Positions 36,517 to 50,635 of a DNA stretch of 64,000 bases are shown piece by piece; the first letter of the stretch is position 1; each line of letters opens with the position of its first letter. Both the position numbers and the translations under genes were made by a program. The DNA comes from Cupriavidus neocaledonicus. GTDB taxonomy: Bacteria; Pseudomonadota; Gammaproteobacteria; Burkholderiales; Burkholderiaceae. The notes under the pieces are model-generated. The model was not told the DNA's origin and did not search any database. It saw only the letters and a program-made list of their open reading frames with translations. The stretch covers positions 62,001-126,000 of the forward strand of contig NZ_AQUR01000095.1 in NCBI RefSeq assembly GCF_000372525.1, in the 5' to 3' direction.

Positions 36517-37989
36517 CTACACCACGCGCGAGTAGCGCGGCACGATGCGGATCGGCTGGGCGCCGTCGTTGGCGGCGCGCGCGCCGTTGTCGACCGCCCG
36601 GGCGGCGTCGTCGCGCAGGTAGCGGTCGAACACCATCGCCACGCGGCGCACCAGCAGCCGGCCCAGCGGTGTCACGGTGATGCGGCCGGGCTCGCGGCAC
36701 ACCAGCCCGTCGGCGGCCAGGCGCTCGAGGTCGGCCAGCTCCGCGGCAAACGTCCGGTTGAAATCGATGCCATGCCGCGCCTCGATCGCCGCCAGCTCCA
36801 GCAGGCCGTTGCACATCAGGTCGCCGATGAGCTCGCGCCGCAGGTGGTCGTCGGCCGTCATCGCCACGCCCCTGGCCAGCGGCAGGCGGCCCTGGTCGAG
36901 CGCGCCGTAGTAGTCGTCGAGCGTGCGCGCGTTCTGCACGTAGTGCCCCGCGATCGCGCCGATCGCCGAGATGCCGAGGCCGACCTGGTCGTAGCCGGCG
37001 TGCGTCGAATAGCCCTGGAAGTTGCGTTGCAGCCGGCCCTCGCGCTGGGCCACGGCAAGGTCGTCGCCGGGCAGCGCGAAGTGGTCCATGCCGATATAGA
37101 CGTAGCCCGCGGCGGTCAGCCGCTCGATGGTCGAGACCAGGATGTCGAGCTTCTCGCCGGCCGCCGGCAACGCCTGTTCGTCGATGCGGCGCTGCGGCTT
37201 GAACACGTGCGGCAGGTGGGCATAGCTGTAGACCGACAGCCGCTCGGGGCGCAGCGCCAGCACCTGGTCGATGGTGCGGCCGAAGCGCGCTGCGGTCTGG
37301 TGCGGCAGGCCATAGATCAGGTCCAGGCTGACCGAGCGGAAGCCCAGCGCGCGCGCGGCATCGACCACGGCGCGGGTCTGCGCGAACGGCTGGATGCGGT
37401 GGATGGCCTGCTGCACCTCGGGATCGAAATCCTGCACGCCCAGGCTGACGCGGTTGAAGCCCAGTTCGGCCAGCAGCGCCATGCGGTCGTGGTCGACGCG
37501 GCGCGGGTCGATCTCGATTGAGTGCTCGCCATCGGCCGCCAGCGTGAAATGCGTGTTCAGCAGCGCCATCACGCGGCGCATTTCTTCCGGGTTCAGGAAG
37601 GTCGGCGTACCGCCGCCCCAGTGCGACTGGATCACCTCGCGGCGCTCGCCCAGCCGCCCGGCGACCAGCGCCATCTCGCGCCCCAGGTAGCTGACATAGC
37701 GCGCGCTGCGGCCGTGGTCGCGGGTGATGATCTTGTTGCAGCCGCAGTAGTAGCAGATGTTCTCGCAGAACGGGATATGCAGGTACAGCGACAGCGGCGC
37801 CGGCGCGTCGGCGCGGCAGGCGTCCAGCGCGTCGTGGTACAGCGACAGGTCGGGACCGTTGTGGAAGCGGTCGGCGGTCGGATACGAGGTATAGCGCGGG
37901 CCGTTGCCGTCGATGCGCCCGGCCAGCGCGCGGAAGTCGGAGAGCGCGCGGCGGTCGAGCGGGGGGGAAGTCATGGCAGACGGGGTCAT
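36517..37989 (-). CDS. hemN: Oxygen-independent coproporphyrinogen III dehydrogenase
   Basis: The 490-residue radical-SAM enzyme has the HemN cluster motif [16 protein letters not shown] (Cys-x3-Cys-x2-Cys), then [15 protein letters not shown] and [14 protein letters not shown]. The C-terminal HemN domain has the [15 protein letters not shown] region. It makes protoporphyrinogen IX precursor without oxygen. The start is [10 protein letters not shown] at 37989; an ATG at 37974 is also possible. An FNR-type promoter lies upstream, and the aerobic counterpart hemF is not in the window. Confidence 0.94.
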   Translation of the reverse strand: MTPSAMTSPPLDRRALSDFRALAGRIDGNGPRYTSYPTADRFHNGPDLSLYHDALDACRADAPAPLSLYLHIPFCENICYYCGCNKIITRDHGRSARYVSYLGREMALVAGRLGERREVIQSHWGGGTPTFLNPEEMRRVMALLNTHFTLAADGEHSIEIDPRRVDHDRMALLAELGFNRVSLGVQDFDPEVQQAIHRIQPFAQTRAVVDAARALGFRSVSLDLIYGLPHQTAARFGRTIDQVLALRPERLSVYSYAHLPHVFKPQRRIDEQALPAAGEKLDILVSTIERLTAAGYVYIGMDHFALPGDDLAVAQREGRLQRNFQGYSTHAGYDQVGLGISAIGAIAGHYVQNARTLDDYYGALDQGRLPLARGVAMTADDHLRRELIGDLMCNGLLELAAIEARHGIDFNRTFAAELADLERLAADGLVCREPGRITVTPLGRLLVRRVAMVFDRYLRDDAARAVDNGARAANDGAQPIRIVPRYSRVV

Positions 37990-38021
37990 GGGGGCGCGGG
38001 GGAATGGGTGTGCGACACGCC

Positions 38022-38063
38022 ATCGTAGGACCGGGCCGGCGCTGGCGGCTTGACCGCCGTCAA
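38022..38063 (-). promoter_or_regulatory. FNR/ANR-type promoter of hemN
   Basis: TTGACCGCCGTCAA (38050-38063) is a perfect 5-5 dyad, TTGAC-N4-GTCAA, a known variant of the FNR/DNR consensus. With its centre at -41.5 the start would be 38015, and TACGAT (minus strand, 38022-38027) then falls exactly on the -10 position. This is class II FNR geometry, 26 bases upstream of the hemN ATG. Confidence 0.75.
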
Positions 38064-38184
38064 GCGCGGGCCTGGGGCCCACCGGCGCCGTCCCCGCTGA
38101 CGCACGCGTACGTCACATTGGCGTCATGCGTGCCGGGTACGCTGCGCGCCACCGCGCCCGCCGCGCTCCGTCATCGTCCCAGCC

Positions 38185-39312
38185 ATGCCATTTTCCCGCC
38201 GCCCCGCCCCGCCCGCGCCGTACCTGCCGCTGCGCGACCACCCGCCGGCACAGGCCCCCCGGCGCCGGCTGCTTGCCGCGACCGGCCTGGCGCTGGCGCT
38301 GCCCGCGTTTGCTCCGCTGGCACAAGCGCCGCGCACGGTGGTGGTCGGGCATCTGGTCGACCGCAACGGCGCGCAGTCCGACCTGGCGCGCGACTACCTG
38401 GCCGGGGCCAAGGTCATGTTCGACGCGGCCAACGCCGCCGGCGGCCCGGTACGGATCCGGCACGTGGTGCGCGATGCGGACCCGGATCCGCGCCGCGCGC
38501 TGGCGCAGGCCGTGTCGCTGGCCGACACCGAACATGCGGGCTTGCTGTTCGGTCCCGGCGACCGGCTGCTGCCCGTGCTGGCGTCGTCGACCGAACTGGC
38601 CCGGCGCGGCATGCAGATCGTCGCGCCGCTATCGGGGCTGGCGCTGGCCGCCGACAATGTCTGGTTCACGCGGGCCGATTACCAGGCCGAACTGGACGCC
38701 GCCGTGCAACAGCTGCGCGGCTACGGGCTGACGCACGTCGCGCTGGCGGTGGCGCCGGATTTCGCGGTGTCGTCGCTGGCCCGTCTCGAGGCGCAGACCG
38801 GCACCCGCGCGGTGGCGCTGCAAGGCAACGGCGATGCCGCGGCGCGGCGCATCGCGGCATCGCGCCCGGGCGCGGTGATCGTCGCCGGCGACACCCTGGC
38901 CTATGCCGAACTGGGCCGGGCGCTGGCGGCGCAAGGATGGTACGGCTTCCTGGTCGGCCTGTCCGCGGTCAGCGCCAATGCCGCGCGCGAGATTTTGGGC
39001 CGCGGCTACGCCGGCGGGCTGGTGCTGACCCAGGTCGCGCCGGGCCCGCAGCAGGCCACCTTGCGGGTGGTGAAGGAACATGTGGCGCGCATGAAGCAGT
39101 ACCTGGACGAGCCGCCGTCGCCGGCGACGCTGGCCGGCTATATCGGCGCCGCATGGCTGGCGCGGGCGCTGCAGGGCGCGGGCCCGGGCGGCGCGGCGGA
39201 ATTGCGGCGCGCGCTGCAGAGCCGCGTCGACGTGGGTGACTTCACGCTCGACTTCACGCGCGGACAGCGCGGCTCGCAGTACGTCACGCTCGCGGTGTCC
39301 GCCGCGCGGTAG
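38185..39312 (+). CDS. Periplasmic ligand-binding protein, LivK/Leu-Ile-Val type (orphan)
   Basis: The 375-residue protein has a twin-arginine-like or Sec signal (RRRLLAATGLALALPAFAPLAQA) after an unusually long Pro-rich start. The type I periplasmic-binding fold has TVVVGHLVDRNGAQSDLARDYLAGAKVMFDAANAAGG and VGLSAVSANAAREILGRGYAGG. It should bind an amino acid, amide or similar small ligand, or act as a sensor. No ABC permease or ATPase is adjacent. Confidence 0.75.
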   Translation: MPFSRRPAPPAPYLPLRDHPPAQAPRRRLLAATGLALALPAFAPLAQAPRTVVVGHLVDRNGAQSDLARDYLAGAKVMFDAANAAGGPVRIRHVVRDADPDPRRALAQAVSLADTEHAGLLFGPGDRLLPVLASSTELARRGMQIVAPLSGLALAADNVWFTRADYQAELDAAVQQLRGYGLTHVALAVAPDFAVSSLARLEAQTGTRAVALQGNGDAAARRIAASRPGAVIVAGDTLAYAELGRALAAQGWYGFLVGLSAVSANAAREILGRGYAGGLVLTQVAPGPQQATLRVVKEHVARMKQYLDEPPSPATLAGYIGAAWLARALQGAGPGGAAELRRALQSRVDVGDFTLDFTRGQRGSQYVTLAVSAAR

Positions 39313-39335
39313 CAATGCGATAGCGCCGCAGCGGC

Positions 39336-41441
39336 TCAGCCGGCGGCCGCCTTGCCGCCGCTGCCCCCGTTCCCGAGCAGGGCCTTGAGCGCGCCAAGAC
39401 GGTCCTTGGGGCTCATCGCCGGGGTCGCGTCGACCGGCGCGGGCGCCTCTTCCAGCTTCATCTCGCCGATAAAGCGCGACGGCTGGCACGAATAGGTCTC
39501 TCTCGCACGCTTGCGCTTCTTGCACCAGCTGACATGCAGGCTGCGCTGCGCGCGCGTAATGCCCACGTACATCAGGCGCCGCTCTTCCTCGATCTTCTCG
39601 TCGCTCATGTCCTCGTCCTCGCGGCAATGGGGCAGGATGCCCTCCTCCACGCCGACCAGGAACACATGCGGATACTCCAGCCCCTTGGACGCATGCAGCG
39701 TCGACAGCCGCACCGCGTCGGGGTCTTCCTCGCGGCCTTCGAGCATGCTCATCAGCGCCACGGTCTGGGTCAGCTCCAGCAGGTTCTTGCCGTCGCTGCC
39801 GAAGCCGTCGGCGGTGTCGAAGCCGGTGGCTTCCGCACCGTCCGCGCCTTCGGGCTTGGTGCCCTTGCGCTTGAGCCAGTCGAGGAATTCCAGGGTATTG
39901 GTCCAGCGCGACTGCGCCTGCCGTTCGTCGAAGCTGTCGTACAGGTAGGCCTCGTAGTGGATGCCCGCCATCAGGTCGTCGAGCACCTCGGTGGCCGGGT
40001 CCTTCGCCGCGCGGTCGGCCAGCCGCACCATCGATTCGCAGAACACGCGCAGCGGCTCCAGCTGGCGCGGCTGCAGCTTGCCTTCGATGCCGCCCATCAT
40101 CGCCGCCTCGAACAGCGACACCTTGGCCTGGCCGGCAAAGGTGCCCAGCACTTCGAGCGTGGTGTTGCCCACCCCGCGCCGCGGCGTGGTGATGGCGCGG
40201 ATAAAGGCGGGATCGTCATCGGGGTTGGCGATCAGGCGCAGGTAGGCGCAGATGTCCTTGATTTCGGCCTTGTCGAAGAAGCTCTGGCCGCCCGACAGCA
40301 CGTAGGGGATGCGCTCGCGCCGCAGGATCTGCTCGAACAGCCGCGCCTGATGGTTGCCGCGGTAGAGGATGGCATAGTCGCGGAACTGCGCGCGGCGCTC
40401 GAACTTGTGCGCCGACAGGCGGAACACAACCGACTCGGCCTCGTGCTCCTCGTCGTTCATCGTGTGGATGGCGATCGGGTCGCCCATGCCGTGCTCGCTC
40501 CACAGCTTCTTGTCGAACAGCTTCGGATTGTTGGCGATGACCGCGTTGGCCGCTTCCAGGATGCGCACGGTGGAGCGGTAGTTCTGCTCCAGCTTGATCA
40601 CCTTCAGGTCGGGGAAGTCGGTCTGCAGCCCGCGCAGGTTGTCCAGCGTGGCGCCGCGCCAGCCGTAGATGGCCTGGTCGTCGTCGCCCACCGCGGTGAA
40701 GGCCGGCGCGCGCAGATGCGAGCCGCCGGCGAGCAGCTTGAGCAGCTGGTACTGGCAGGCGTTGGTGTCCTGGTACTCGTCGACCAGGAAGTAGCGCAGG
40801 CGGTTCAGCCACTTGAGCCGGACCGCTTCATCGCGCGCGAACAGTTCCGCCGGCAGCCGGATCAGGTCGTCGAAATCCACCGCCTGGTAGGCGTTCAGCG
40901 TGGCGACGTAGTTGCGGTAGACCAGCGCGGCCTGGTGCTCGTCGGCATTGGCGGCCTGCGCGATCGCGGCCTCGGGATCGACCATGCCGTTCTTCCACAG
41001 CGAGATCGTGCTCTGCACGCCGCGGATCAGCTTCTTGTCGGTGGTGCCCAGCTGCTCCTGGATCAGCCCGAAGCAGTCGTCCGAATCCATGATCGAGAAC
41101 TGCGGCTTCAGGCCGACATGCTCGGCTTCCATGCGCAGGATCTGCACGCCCAGCGAGTGGAAGGTGCAGACCGTCAGCTGCCTGAGCGGGATGCGCTTGC
41201 CTTCGCGCGTGGTCTTGCCTTCCATCAGCTTGGCGATGCGCTCCTGCATTTCCTTGGCCGCCTTGTTGGTGAAGGTGACGGCGGCGATATGGCGCGGCTC
41301 GAAGCCCTTTTCCTCGATCAGATGCGCGATCTTCTGCGTGATCACCCGGGTCTTGCCCGAGCCCGCGCCGGCCAGCACCAGGCAAGGCCCGTCCAGGTAG
41401 CGGACGGCTTCGGATTGGGCGGGGTTCAGGCCATGGGTCAT
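39336..41441 (-). CDS. rep: UvrD/Rep-family ATP-dependent DNA helicase
   Basis: The 701-residue SF1 helicase starts at MTHGLNPAQSEAVRYLDGP. Motifs are LAGAGSGKTRVI (Walker A), FTNKAAKEM, FLVDEYQDTNACQYQLL (Walker B), VGDDDQAIYGWRGA, and LSTLHASKGLEYPHVFLVG. Length and form fit Rep better than UvrD. It removes proteins ahead of replication forks and unwinds DNA 3'-5'. A frame extending 33 codons upstream lacks helicase similarity. Confidence 0.9.
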   Translation of the reverse strand: MTHGLNPAQSEAVRYLDGPCLVLAGAGSGKTRVITQKIAHLIEEKGFEPRHIAAVTFTNKAAKEMQERIAKLMEGKTTREGKRIPLRQLTVCTFHSLGVQILRMEAEHVGLKPQFSIMDSDDCFGLIQEQLGTTDKKLIRGVQSTISLWKNGMVDPEAAIAQAANADEHQAALVYRNYVATLNAYQAVDFDDLIRLPAELFARDEAVRLKWLNRLRYFLVDEYQDTNACQYQLLKLLAGGSHLRAPAFTAVGDDDQAIYGWRGATLDNLRGLQTDFPDLKVIKLEQNYRSTVRILEAANAVIANNPKLFDKKLWSEHGMGDPIAIHTMNDEEHEAESVVFRLSAHKFERRAQFRDYAILYRGNHQARLFEQILRRERIPYVLSGGQSFFDKAEIKDICAYLRLIANPDDDPAFIRAITTPRRGVGNTTLEVLGTFAGQAKVSLFEAAMMGGIEGKLQPRQLEPLRVFCESMVRLADRAAKDPATEVLDDLMAGIHYEAYLYDSFDERQAQSRWTNTLEFLDWLKRKGTKPEGADGAEATGFDTADGFGSDGKNLLELTQTVALMSMLEGREEDPDAVRLSTLHASKGLEYPHVFLVGVEEGILPHCREDEDMSDEKIEEERRLMYVGITRAQRSLHVSWCKKRKRARETYSCQPSRFIGEMKLEEAPAPVDATPAMSPKDRLGALKALLGNGGSGGKAAAG

Positions 41442-41712
41442 GCGGGCGGGCGTCGGGGGCGGCAGCGGAATCGAGGGAAAAGAAGGGATTTGCCGGCATC
41501 CCGTCACCCGGGCCTGCGGCAAAGCTGCCGATGTTAACACGCTCGCCGCGGCGGGTCAGTCAGCGCACGCCGCGAGCGCGGGCCCGGCTGTGTCACTGGC
41601 GTAACACTTCGTAAAGACCGGAGCCAATGGCATGACGCGACACTCTAATCAGTGTGTCCCCCGGTCCGCCGGATCGCCTGGGCATGCATCAATCATCACA
41701 TCGGAGCCAGCA

Positions 41713-41940
41713 ATGAAAACCCTGCAAACTTTGACCAAGGTGACCCTGATCGGCATGACGGTCGCGGCCTTTGCCGGTTGCGCGGACATGACCCCGAAAC
41801 AACGTAATACCGCGATCGGCGCAGGTGCCGGCGCGGTGGGCGGCGCCGTGCTGACCGACGGCAGCGCCCTGGGTACGCTGGGCGGGGCGGCAGTAGGCGG
41901 TGTCATCGGTAACGTCGTCACCGACGACAAGAAGAAGTAA
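41713..41940 (+). CDS. Small glycine-zipper outer-membrane lipoprotein (OsmB-like)
   Basis: The 75-residue protein has a lipobox FAGC (Cys at about 23) and a glycine-zipper segment, NTAIGAGAGAVGGAVLTDG and GTLGGAAVGGVIGNVVTD, with a Lys-rich end. Such small lipoproteins insert Gly-rich helices into or across the outer membrane. OsmB is osmotically induced; regulation here is unknown. It lies directly before the glycine riboswitch but is a separate unit. Confidence 0.82.
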   Translation: MKTLQTLTKVTLIGMTVAAFAGCADMTPKQRNTAIGAGAGAVGGAVLTDGSALGTLGGAAVGGVIGNVVTDDKKK

Positions 41941-41982
41941 GCACTGCCGCGCAGCGACGGGTACGGTGGCCTCTGCCTTGGT

Positions 41983-42011
41983 TTGACAAAGGCGGGGCCC
42001 TCCCGTACATT
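41983..42011 (+). promoter_or_regulatory. Promoter of the glycine riboswitch-gcvTHP operon
   Basis: TTGACA (41983-41988) is a perfect -35 box, followed after 17 bases by TACATT (42006-42011; 4 of 6). Transcription would start near 42018, immediately before the riboswitch begins. Confidence 0.75.
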
Positions 42012-42020
42012 GCGCGCATC

Positions 42021-42245
42021 CGACCGGGAGAGCGCGCATCGCCTGCGCCGCCGAAGGGGTATCACCCGAAAACTCTCAGGCACCACGGACCGGTCGGATC
42101 GGCATGCAACATGCACACGATGCATGCCGCACTCTGGAGAGCGGCACCCGCCATTCGTGGCGAGCGTGCCCACCGAAGGGGCGCGCGAGGGTTGGGGTCC
42201 ACGGGATCCGCCTCGTAATCTCTCAGGTATCGAGGACAGAGGGGT
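42021..42245 (+). promoter_or_regulatory. Tandem glycine riboswitch
   Basis: Two glycine aptamers lie in series. The first (42021-42098) has GGGAGAGCGC, CCGAAGGGG and CTCTCAGGCACC. The second (about 42132-42245) has TGGAGAGCGG, CCGAAGGGG and TCTCTCAGGTA, then GGACAGAGGGG. These are the diagnostic conserved bases of gcvT-element aptamers. It should turn on gcvTHP when glycine is abundant. Confidence 0.95.
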
Positions 42246-42345
42246 CATCCGCCGCAGCGGATCGCTTGCCATATTGGCGTAGCGATGGTTGCGGCGGATG
42301 GCCCTTTTTTTGTTTTCGCCAACCGAGACTGCCCCCGAGGATTCC

Positions 42346-43473
42346 ATGACGCTCCAGGCCACGCCCCTCAACGCTATCCACCGCGCCCTCGGCGCCCGCA
42401 TGGTCGACTTCGGCGGCTGGGACATGCCGGTCAACTATGGCTCGCAGATCGAAGAGCACCATGCCGTGCGCAACGATGCCGGCATGTTCGACGTCTCGCA
42501 CATGTGCGTGGTCGATCTCGCCGGCGCCAATACCCGCAGCTTCCTGCGCGGCCTGCTCGCCAACAACGTCGACAAGCTGCAGACGCCCGGCAAGGCGCTC
42601 TATTCCTGCATGCTCGACGAGAACGGCGGCGTCATCGACGACCTGATCGTCTATTTCTTCGCCGAGGACCGTTTCCGCCTGGTGGTCAACGCCGGCACCG
42701 CGGTCGGCGATATCGACTGGATCCGCGCCCGCAACGACGCCACCGGCAGCGGCGTGACCATCACGCCGCGCCGCGAGGACGTTGCGCCCGCCGGCGTGGA
42801 GCCGCTGGCGATCGTCGCGGTGCAGGGGCCCAACGCCCGCGCCAAGGTGTGGAGCACCTTCCCGTCGACCCAGCCTGCCGACGCGCTCAAGCCGTTCAAC
42901 GCGGTGGTGGTGCAGGACCCGGCGCTAGGCGAAGTGATGGTGGCGCGCACCGGCTACACCGGCGAAGACGGCTTCGAGCTGGTGGTGCCGGCCGCCAGCG
43001 TCGCCGGCTTGTGGGAAAAACTGAATGCCGCGGGCGTGCGCCCGGCCGGCCTCGGCGCACGCGACACGCTGCGCCTGGAAGCCGGCATGAACCTGTACGG
43101 CCAGGACATGGATATCAAGGTCTCGCCGCTGGACGCGGGCCTGGCGTGGACCGTCGACCTGCAGAGCGAGCGCGACTTCACCGGCAAGGCGGCGCTGGCC
43201 GCGGCGGGTTCGCGCCGGCAGTTCCTCGGCCTGATCCTGCGCGACAAGGGCGGCGTGCTGCGCGCCCACCAGAAGGTCATCACCCCCGCCGGTGACGGTG
43301 AAATCACCAGCGGCACCTTCAGCCCCTCGCTGTCGCAATCGATCGCCTTCGCGCGCCTGCCGCAGGGCGTGAACGTCGGCGACACCGTGCAGGTGGAGAT
43401 CCGCGACCGCAAACTCAACGCGACTGTGGTTAAACTGCCGTTTGTGCGTCATGGCAAGGCACTCGTGAGCTAA
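42346..43473 (+). CDS. gcvT: Glycine cleavage system T protein (aminomethyltransferase)
   Basis: The 375-residue protein transfers the aminomethyl carbon from GcvH to tetrahydrofolate and releases ammonia. The start is [32 protein letters not shown], with a ribosome site CCGAGGATTCC. Further motifs are [45 protein letters not shown] and [16 protein letters not shown]. It is the first gene after the glycine riboswitch. Confidence 0.96.
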   Translation: MTLQATPLNAIHRALGARMVDFGGWDMPVNYGSQIEEHHAVRNDAGMFDVSHMCVVDLAGANTRSFLRGLLANNVDKLQTPGKALYSCMLDENGGVIDDLIVYFFAEDRFRLVVNAGTAVGDIDWIRARNDATGSGVTITPRREDVAPAGVEPLAIVAVQGPNARAKVWSTFPSTQPADALKPFNAVVVQDPALGEVMVARTGYTGEDGFELVVPAASVAGLWEKLNAAGVRPAGLGARDTLRLEAGMNLYGQDMDIKVSPLDAGLAWTVDLQSERDFTGKAALAAAGSRRQFLGLILRDKGGVLRAHQKVITPAGDGEITSGTFSPSLSQSIAFARLPQGVNVGDTVQVEIRDRKLNATVVKLPFVRHGKALVS

Positions 43474-43573
43474 GGGGAAAGCCCCGCTCACCCAACGGTC
43501 GCCCTCGCCTGCCGGCAGCGTTGCCGGGCAGGCATCACCCAACAAGAATCAGATCTGAATCCGGAGAACCTTC

Positions 43574-43954
43574 ATGAATTTCCCCGCTGACCTCAAGTAC
43601 ACCGAGTCGCATGAGTGGGTGCGCGTCGAAGCCGACGGCACGCTCACCATCGGCATCACCGACCACGCACAGGACGCGCTGGGCGACATCGTCTTCCTGG
43701 AACTGCCGGAAGTGGGCAAGTCGGTCGGCGCCGGCGACGCGCTGGCCGTGGTCGAGTCGGTGAAGGCCGCTTCCGACATCTACGCGCCCGTGGCCGGCGA
43801 AGTGATCGCCGTCAACGAGGCCGCCACCGCGGCGCCGGAAAGCGTCAACGCCAACGCCTTCGACGCGTGGCTGTTCAAGCTCAAGCCGGCCAACGGCGAC
43901 GACGTCAACGGCCTGATGTCTGCCGACGCCTACAAGGCCAGCGTCGGCGCCTGA
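43574..43954 (+). CDS. gcvH: Glycine cleavage system H protein
   Basis: The 126-residue lipoyl carrier contains [14 protein letters not shown] and [19 protein letters not shown], with the lipoylated Lys in the ESVKAAS turn. It shuttles the aminomethyl arm between GcvP and GcvT. It is 100 bases after gcvT, and the gap holds a long imperfect hairpin (about 43507-43532). Confidence 0.97.
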   Translation: MNFPADLKYTESHEWVRVEADGTLTIGITDHAQDALGDIVFLELPEVGKSVGAGDALAVVESVKAASDIYAPVAGEVIAVNEAATAAPESVNANAFDAWLFKLKPANGDDVNGLMSADAYKASVGA

Positions 43955-43960
43955 TCGCCC

Positions 43961-43984
43961 GCCGGTCCCGCGTGCGGGACCGGC
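43961..43984 (+). other. Stem-loop between gcvH and gcvP
   Basis: GCCGGTCCCG pairs perfectly with CGGGACCGGC, loop CGTG. There is no T run, so it is more likely an RNA-stability or processing element than a terminator. Confidence 0.6.
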
Positions 43985-44052
43985 ACACCGCATTCGCGGC
44001 GCCGCGGCACGGCTGACCACCTTCCGCCGCGCCCTCCACGAGGTTCTTGCCC

Positions 44053-46983
<2,931 letters not shown>

Positions 46984-47018
46984 GCCGGCACCCCGGCCAG
47001 AAGCTAAGCTGTACTCAG

Positions 47019-47041
47019 GGGCGCCGCGCAACGCGGCGCCC
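47019..47041 (+). other. Stem-loop between gcvP and sdaA
   Basis: GGGCGCCGCG pairs perfectly with CGCGGCGCCC, loop CAA, and no T run follows. sdaA starts 36 bases downstream, so the hairpin may tune read-through or protect the gcvP end of the mRNA. Confidence 0.6.
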
Positions 47042-47076
47042 GCCGGCTTGGTCCGGCGTCAATCTGGAGGCCGTCC

Positions 47077-48453
<1,377 letters not shown>

Positions 48454-48508
48454 CGCAGGTGCGGCGTATCATGGCGGCGTTCCCCGGGCAAACAACAAGA
48501 GGACGGCC

Positions 48509-49246
48509 ATGCAGACCTTCCACCAGCTGTTCGACGAGACCTCGTCCACCTTCACCTACCTGCTGATCGACGCCGCCACCGGGGACGCGCTGCTGATCGA
48601 TCCGGTCGACCACCAGCTGGAGCGCGACCTGAGGCTGCTGCAAGCGACCGGCGCGCGCCTGGCGTGGGTGATCGAGACCCACGCCCATGCCGACCACATC
48701 ACCTCGGCCGGCCACCTGGCCCTGCAGACCGGCGCGCATACCGCGGCACCGTCCGGCTGCGACATCAAGCCCGCGCACAAGCAGCTGATCGACGGCGACA
48801 CCGTCGCGTTCGGCAAGCAGGTGCTGCGCGCCATCCATACCCCCGGCCACACCGCCGGCAGCATGAGCTACCTGTGGGAAGAAGCCACCGCCGACGGCAT
48901 CGTGCGCCGCGTCTTCACCGGTGATGCGCTGCTGATCGACGGCTGCGGCCGCACCGATTTCCAGTCCGGCGACGCCGGCACGCTGTACGACAGCCTGACC
49001 CGCAAGCTGTTCGCGCTGCCCGACGACACGCTGGTCTATCCGGCCCATGACTACAAGGGCTGCACGGTGTCCACCATCGGCCATGAACGCGCGCACAACA
49101 GCCGCGTCGCCGGCCGCACGCGCGAGCAGTTCATCGAGATGATGCGCAACCTGAACCTGCCGCGCCCCAAGCTGATCGATGTCGCCGTGCCAGCCAACCA
49201 GCGCCTGGGCCTGCGCGATGGCGAGAGCGTGCCGCACGGCGCCTGA
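48509..49246 (+). CDS. ETHE1-like persulfide dioxygenase (MBL fold)
   Basis: The 245-residue protein has the MBL motif [21 protein letters not shown] as [14 protein letters not shown], and [28 protein letters not shown]. The terminal [21 protein letters not shown] is the ETHE1-type ending with Fe ligands rather than zinc-binuclear glyoxalase. It oxidises glutathione persulfide to sulfite. GAGGA precedes the ATG. It begins a short run with OsmC and a hydrolase. Confidence 0.9.
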   Translation: MQTFHQLFDETSSTFTYLLIDAATGDALLIDPVDHQLERDLRLLQATGARLAWVIETHAHADHITSAGHLALQTGAHTAAPSGCDIKPAHKQLIDGDTVAFGKQVLRAIHTPGHTAGSMSYLWEEATADGIVRRVFTGDALLIDGCGRTDFQSGDAGTLYDSLTRKLFALPDDTLVYPAHDYKGCTVSTIGHERAHNSRVAGRTREQFIEMMRNLNLPRPKLIDVAVPANQRLGLRDGESVPHGA

Positions 49247-49275
49247 ATTCTTTCCCCACACCGAGGAGTCCCTGC

Positions 49276-49749
49276 ATGTCCACCTACACCGCTGAAGTCC
49301 TGTGGCAACGCGACGGACAGGATTTCGCCGGCAACCGCTACAGCCGCCGGCATCTGCTGCGCTTCGACGGCGGCGCGGAAGTGCCGGGCTCGTCGTCGCC
49401 GCATGTGGTGCCGCTGCCGATGTCCGATGCCAGCGCGGTCGACCCGGAAGAGATGTTCATCGCCTCGCTGTCGAGCTGCCACATGCTGTGGTTCCTGTCG
49501 CTCGCGGCCAGGCAACGCCTGGTGGTCGACCGCTACCTGGACGCGGCCACCGGTGTGATGGAAAAGAACGCCGACGGACGCATGGCGATGACGGTGGTGA
49601 CGCTGCGCCCGCAGGTCACGTTCGGCGGCGAGCACGAACCGACGCGCGAACAGCTCGACGCCCTGCACCACGCCGCGCACGAGGCCTGCTTTATCGCCAA
49701 CTCGGTCAGGACCGAGGTGCGCTGCGAACCGGTGTACGCCGGCGCCTAG
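49276..49749 (+). CDS. OsmC/Ohr-family peroxiredoxin-like protein
   Basis: The 157-residue protein has an OsmC fold with EEMFIASLSSCHMLWFLSLAARQ (first Cys) and HHAAHEACFIANSVRTEV (second Cys in EACFIANSV). The Cys pair reduces organic hydroperoxides in the Ohr/OsmC family; the SSCHM pattern is typical of the OsmC group. It lies 29 bases after the ETHE1-like gene. Confidence 0.87.
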   Translation: MSTYTAEVLWQRDGQDFAGNRYSRRHLLRFDGGAEVPGSSSPHVVPLPMSDASAVDPEEMFIASLSSCHMLWFLSLAARQRLVVDRYLDAATGVMEKNADGRMAMTVVTLRPQVTFGGEHEPTREQLDALHHAAHEACFIANSVRTEVRCEPVYAGA

Positions 49750-49768
49750 CCCCGCCAGGCACACGGCC

Positions 49769-50617
49769 ATGCCCGCCAGCGTGCTGCCCGCCGCCACGGC
49801 ACCGTCGACGCCGCCACGGACGGCGCGGACGCGCCTGTGGTGCTGGCTCGCCGCGGCCCTGGCGGGCCTTGCCACGATCGCCATGCTGCAGGACCACTTC
49901 CTTTATTTCCCCGAACGCGCGTCGGCCGACGACATGGTTTCGCCCGGCCTGCGCGCGTGGCCGGGTCCGGACGACTTCCGCGGACTGGTGGCCGAGCCGC
50001 GCGGGCCGGTGCGCGCCACCGTGATGGTGTTCCATGGCAACGCCGGACATGCCGGGCATCGCGACTACTACGCCAGCGCGCTGGCGCCGCTGGGCATCCG
50101 CGTGATCCTGGCGGAGTACCCGGGGTACGGGCCGCGTCCCGGCGCGCTGGGCGAGCGCAGCTTTGTCGCCGACGCGGAACAGTCGATTGCGCTGGCGCGG
50201 CGCCAGTTCGACGGCCCGCTGCTGCTGATCGGCGAATCGCTGGGAGCTGGCGTGGCGGCGGCCGCGGCGGCGCGCCAGCGCGACAGCGTTGCCGGGGTCC
50301 TGCTGATCACGCCGTGGGACAAGCTGGCGCACCTGGCCTCGCACCACTATCCCTGGCTGCCGGCCGGCTGGGTGCTGCGTGACCGCTACGACAGCGTCGC
50401 CAACCTCGCGGGCTTCGGCCGCCCGGTAATGGTGGCGGTGGCGGAACGCGACACCATCGTGCCGGCGCGCTACGGCGAGGCGCTACACGCGTCGCTGGGC
50501 GAACCGCGTCGCCTGGCGGTGATCGCCGGCGCCGGGCACAACGACTGGAGCGCGCATGTCGACGCCGGCTGGTGGCGCGACGCGCTGGACTTCCTGCTGC
50601 CGCGCCAGCAGCGCTGA
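49769..50617 (+). CDS. Membrane-anchored alpha/beta hydrolase
   Basis: The 282-residue protein has a signal-anchor (LWCWLAAALAGLATIAML), then an alpha/beta-hydrolase fold: MVFHGNAGHAGHRDYY (oxyanion His-Gly), EYPGYGPRPGALGE, nucleophile elbow GESLGAG, ERDTIVPARYGEALH (Asp region) and AGHNDW (catalytic His). The substrate is unknown; BEM46/YfhR-like family members are similar. It follows osmC by 19 bases. Confidence 0.83.
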   Translation: MPASVLPAATAPSTPPRTARTRLWCWLAAALAGLATIAMLQDHFLYFPERASADDMVSPGLRAWPGPDDFRGLVAEPRGPVRATVMVFHGNAGHAGHRDYYASALAPLGIRVILAEYPGYGPRPGALGERSFVADAEQSIALARRQFDGPLLLIGESLGAGVAAAAAARQRDSVAGVLLITPWDKLAHLASHHYPWLPAGWVLRDRYDSVANLAGFGRPVMVAVAERDTIVPARYGEALHASLGEPRRLAVIAGAGHNDWSAHVDAGWWRDALDFLLPRQQR

Positions 50618-50635
50618 GACCTGGCCGGAGTGGCC

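Noticed and set aside
38004..39239. 411-codon frame overlapping the orphan binding protein in another frame
   Set aside because: The overlapping frame at 38185-39312 has a signal peptide and a recognisable periplasmic-binding fold; this one has neither.
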